64,000 nucleotides of DNA. Source: Inia geoffrensis. Taxonomy: Eukaryota > Chordata > Mammalia > Artiodactyla > Iniidae. The position numbers were made by a program, and so were the translations under genes. Positions 62,449 through 64,000 of this stretch are shown piece by piece. The stretch's first letter is position 1, and each line of letters opens with the position of its first letter. Where the stretch lies: the NCBI GenBank assembly GCA_036417435.1, contig CM070915.1:83019632-83083631 (forward strand), read 5' to 3'. A model generated the notes under the pieces. The model searched no databases. It was not told the origin of the DNA and was given only the letters and a program-made list of their open reading frames with translations.

Positions 62449-62616
62449 AATGGGGAGGGATTAGGGTACAGTTTAGGGTACGACAACGATTAAGGGTTAG
62501 CGTACGTGTTAGGGCACAAGTTAGTGTTGGTGTCCTGGTTAAGATTAGGGCACGGGTGAGGGTAAGGTTTCGGGTGAGGGTCAGGGATAGAATTCGGGTT
62601 AGGGTTAGGGTTAGGG
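62449..62616 (+). repeat. Monomer type 4 (reference), carries the EcoRI site
   Basis: It is recognised by TACAGTTTAGGG, CAACGATTAAGGG and GATAGAATTCGGG. The GAATTC occurs in this type in nearly all HOR units, so it is a once-per-HOR EcoRI site. It is also present in the 2/4 and 3/4 hybrids. Confidence 0.92.
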
Positions 62617-62784
62617 AATGGGGAGATATTAGGGCACAGTTTAGGGTACCACAACGCTTAAGGTTTAGCATACGTGTGAGGTCACTAGTTAGTGTTAGTG
62701 TACTGCTTACGATTAGGGCACGGGTGAGGGTAAGGCCTCGGAAGAGGGTCACGTTAAGGGTTAGGGTTAGGGTTAGGGTTAGGG
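62617..62784 (+). repeat. Monomer type 5 (reference), longest perfect TTAGGG run
   Basis: It is recognised by GGGGAGATATTAGGGCAC, GGTACCACAACGC, GAGGTCACTAGTTAG and GGCCTCGGAAGAGGG. It ends in four perfect TTAGGG hexamers preceded by a further GGG, the longest perfect telomeric run in the canonical unit. It is also the type in which hexamer gain and loss is most often seen. Confidence 0.93.
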
Positions 62785-62952
62785 AATGGGGATTGATTAG
62801 GGTACAGGTTAGGGTACGGCAATGGCTTAGGGTTGGCGTACGTTAGAGGGCATGGGTTAGTGTTGATGTACTGGTTAAAATTAGGACACGGGTGAGGGTA
62901 AAGTTTCGGGTGAGTGTCATGGTTAGGTTTCAGGTTAGGGTTAGGGTTAGGG
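62785..62952 (+). repeat. Monomer type 6 (reference), SINE target type
   Basis: It is recognised by GGGGATTGATTAGGG, CGGCAATGGCTTAGGG, GTTAGAGGGCATGGG and GGTTAAAATTAGGACACGGG. The second half has GTAAAGTTTCGGGTGAGTG and GTCATGGTTAGGTTTCAGG. The TTAAAA inside it is where both SINE copies in this window sit. Confidence 0.93.
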
Positions 62953-63120
62953 AATGGAGAGGGATTAGGGTACAGGTTAGGGTACCGCTGCGGTTTAGTG
63001 TTAGCGTACGTGTGAGGGCACGAGTTAGTCTTGGTGTCCTGGTTAAGATTAGGGCACGGGTGAGGGTAAGGCTTCGGGGGAGGGTCAGGGTTAGGATTCG
63101 GGTTAGGGTTAGGGTTAGGG
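62953..63120 (+). repeat. Monomer type 7 (reference)
   Basis: It is recognised by AATGGAGAGGGATTAGGG, GGTACCGCTGCGGTTTAG and GTTAGTCTTGGTGTCC. The second half matches the common backbone (GGCTTCGGGTGAGGG, GGATTCGGG). In some regions GGTACCGC is GGTAACGC, GGTACCAC or GGCACCGC, which marks local HOR families. Confidence 0.92.
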
Positions 63121-63288
63121 AATGGAGAGGGATTAGGGTACAGGTTAGGGTACGACAATGCTTAAGGGTTAGCGTAAGTGTGAGGGCACGAGTTAGTGTT
63201 GGTGTACTGGTTAAGACAACGGCACCGATGAGGGTAAGGCCTCGGAAAAAGGTCACGTTCAGGGTTTCGCTTAGGGTTAGGGTTAGGG
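63121..63288 (+). repeat. Monomer type 8 (reference)
   Basis: It starts like type 7 but has GCGTAAGTGTGAGGG, GGTTAAGACAACGGCACCG and GGAAAAAGGTCACG here (GGAAAAGGGTCACG in most copies), followed by TTCAGGGTTTCGC. The second half is closest to type 5, so types 5 and 8 may share a more recent ancestor. Confidence 0.92.
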
Positions 63289-64000
63289 AATGGGGAGGGA
63301 TTAGGGTACAGGATAGGGTACGACAATGCTTAAGGGTTAGCGTACGTTTGAGGGCATGAGTTAGTGTTTGTGTACTGGTTAAGATTAGGGCATTGGTTAG
63401 GGTAGGGCATCGGAAGTGGGTCAGATTTAGGGATGGGGTTAGGGTTAGGGTTAAGGAATGGGGAGGGATTAGGGTACAATTTAGGGTACGACAACGCTTA
63501 AGGTTTAGCGTACGTGTGAGGGCACGAGTTAGTGTTGGTGTCCTGGTTAAGATTAGGGCACGGGTGAGGGTAAGGCTTCGGGTGAGGGTCAGGGTTAGGA
63601 TTCGGGTTAGGGTTAGGGTTAAGGAATGCAGAGGGATTAGGGTACAGCTTAGGGTACGACAGTGCTTAAGGGTTAGCGTTCGTGTGAGGGCAAGGGTTAG
63701 TGTTAGTGTCCTGGTAAAGATTAGGGCACGAGTGAGGGTAAGGCTTCAGGTGAGGGTCAGGTTTAGGATTCGGGTTAGGGTTAGGGTTAGGGAATGGGGA
63801 AGGATTAGGGTACAGTTTAGGGTACGACAAAGATTAAGGGTTAGCGTACGTGTGAGGGCACAAGTTAGTGTTGGTGTCCTGCTTAAGATTAGGGCACGGG
63901 TGAGGGTAAGGTTTTGGGTGAGGGTCAGGGATAGAATTCGGGTTAGGGTTAGGGTTAGGGAATGGGGAGATATTAGGGCACAGTTTAGAGTACCACAACG
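63289..64000 (+). repeat. Incomplete HOR at the window edge (types 1-4, start of 5)
   Basis: Type 1 starts at 63289, 2 at 63457, 3 at 63625, 4 at 63793 and 5 at 63961. The last is cut after 40 bases by the window end. The variants TGGTAAAGATTAGGGCACGAG and GTCAGGTTTAGGATTCGG match the HORs near 37.6-38.1 and 41.8-42.3 kb. Confidence 0.9.

Larger units (their letters stand above)
61945..63288 (+). repeat. Reference copy of the canonical 8-monomer HOR (types 1-8)
   Basis: This copy has all eight types in order, each exactly 168 bp: type 1 at 61945, 2 at 62113, 3 at 62281, 4 at 62449, 5 at 62617, 6 at 62785, 7 at 62953 and 8 at 63121. The next type 1 starts at 63289. It serves as the key for the rest of the window. 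Other complete, regular 8-monomer units start at 514, 4690, 8218, 9562, 16114, 37592, 38936, 41792, 43136, 44480, 45824, 56911, 58255 and 60601. Confidence 0.95.
1..64000 (+). repeat. Telomere-like satellite array, 168-bp monomers in 1,344-bp higher-order repeats
   Basis: The whole window, apart from two SINEs, is a head-to-tail array of about 378 monomers of 168 bp. Monomers start at the AATGG motif (10, 178, 346, 514 and so on) and end in two to four TTAGGG hexamers. Eight diverged types follow in the order 1-8, giving a 1,344-bp unit. Orientation never changes: TTAGGG is on the + strand throughout. The array enters at base 1 inside the end of a monomer and leaves at 64000, 40 bases into a type-5 monomer, so both edges lie outside. 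Every stretch between the features below is this satellite; I see no unique sequence. Its chromosomal place is not shown. A terminal or subterminal heterochromatin block is an inference from the telomere-like composition. Cetaceans are known to have abundant satellites in terminal C-bands, but I cannot confirm that this is one of the described families. Confidence 0.97.

Noticed and set aside
62530..62610. CENP-B box (TTCG....A..CGGG) in the TTCGGGTGAGGGTC region
   Set aside because: TTCG and the central A line up, but the required CGGG is absent (GTCA or GTTA instead) in the types checked. There is no support for a centromeric role.
1..64000. A true telomere
   Set aside because: Perfect TTAGGG runs never exceed about five copies, most hexamers are diverged, and an ordered HOR with SINE insertions is present. 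A functional telomere would be a long, almost perfect array.
1..64000. CRISPR array or other prokaryotic repeat system
   Set aside because: There are no unique spacers between short repeats and no associated genes. The repeats are direct 168-bp monomers and the SINE is mammalian.
1..64000. Assignment to baleen whales through the known telomere-associated heavy satellite of mysticetes
   Set aside because: I recall a terminal heavy satellite in baleen whales with a different repeat length, but cannot compare sequences here. The CHR SINE supports Cetacea in general only.

Overview
The window is one uninterrupted block of satellite DNA from a mammalian genome, almost certainly a whale or dolphin (Cetacea). 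I find no protein-coding gene, no RNA gene in use and no bacterial or viral feature. Two points support the cetacean call. Two SINE insertions match the cetacean form of the tRNA-derived CHR family (Cetacea, Hippopotamidae, Ruminantia), including its head, A and B boxes and tRNA-unrelated body. The rest is a telomere-like satellite, which fits a vertebrate with TTAGGG telomeres. The species cannot be read from the sequence.

Monomer. Apart from the two SINEs, everything is a head-to-tail array of about 378 monomers of 168 bp, with the TTAGGG-like strand always on the + strand. Each monomer can be cut into exactly 28 hexamers in register with TTAGGG. Some are intact and many have one to three changes. 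The monomer is therefore best read as a decayed 28-copy telomeric tract that was later amplified as a unit.

Higher-order repeat. Eight diverged monomer types (called 1 to 8 here) follow each other in fixed order and form a 1,344-bp higher-order repeat (HOR). A clean example is 61945-63288. Measured from one type-1 marker to the next there are 52 intervals. 24 of them hold the full eight monomers. The others hold 1, 2, 3, 6, 7, 9, 10 or 13 because of jumps in order or hybrid monomers (7/2, 2/4, 3/4, 4/2, 7/6, 8/7, 1/8, 2/1, 3/1, 2/7) that change type part-way along.

Layout. 1-6 kb: 8- and 9-mers, with 12-bp deletions. 6-14.5 kb: 13-, 8-, 6-, 8- and 7-mers. 14.5-22 kb: 10-mers and a 2,184-bp tandem duplication. 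22-25.6 kb: HORs with small indels. 25.6-31.3 kb: a 2,856-bp (17-monomer) duplication. 30.8-37.2 kb: a tandem duplication of about 3.26 kb whose two copies each carry the same SINE insertion. 36.5-44.9 kb: a 4,200-bp (25-monomer) tandem duplication with no difference seen between copies. 44.5-54.2 kb: a region that repeats the variant order of 6-14.5 kb. 47.2-53.0 kb: another 2,856-bp duplication. 53-64 kb: mostly regular 8-mers. Neither end of the array is in the window.

The many long open frames, with Val-Arg, Thr-Leu or Pro-Asn repeats, are by-products of a hexamer array whose monomer (168 bp, 56 codons) and usual indels are multiples of three. They are not genes and are not annotated as such.
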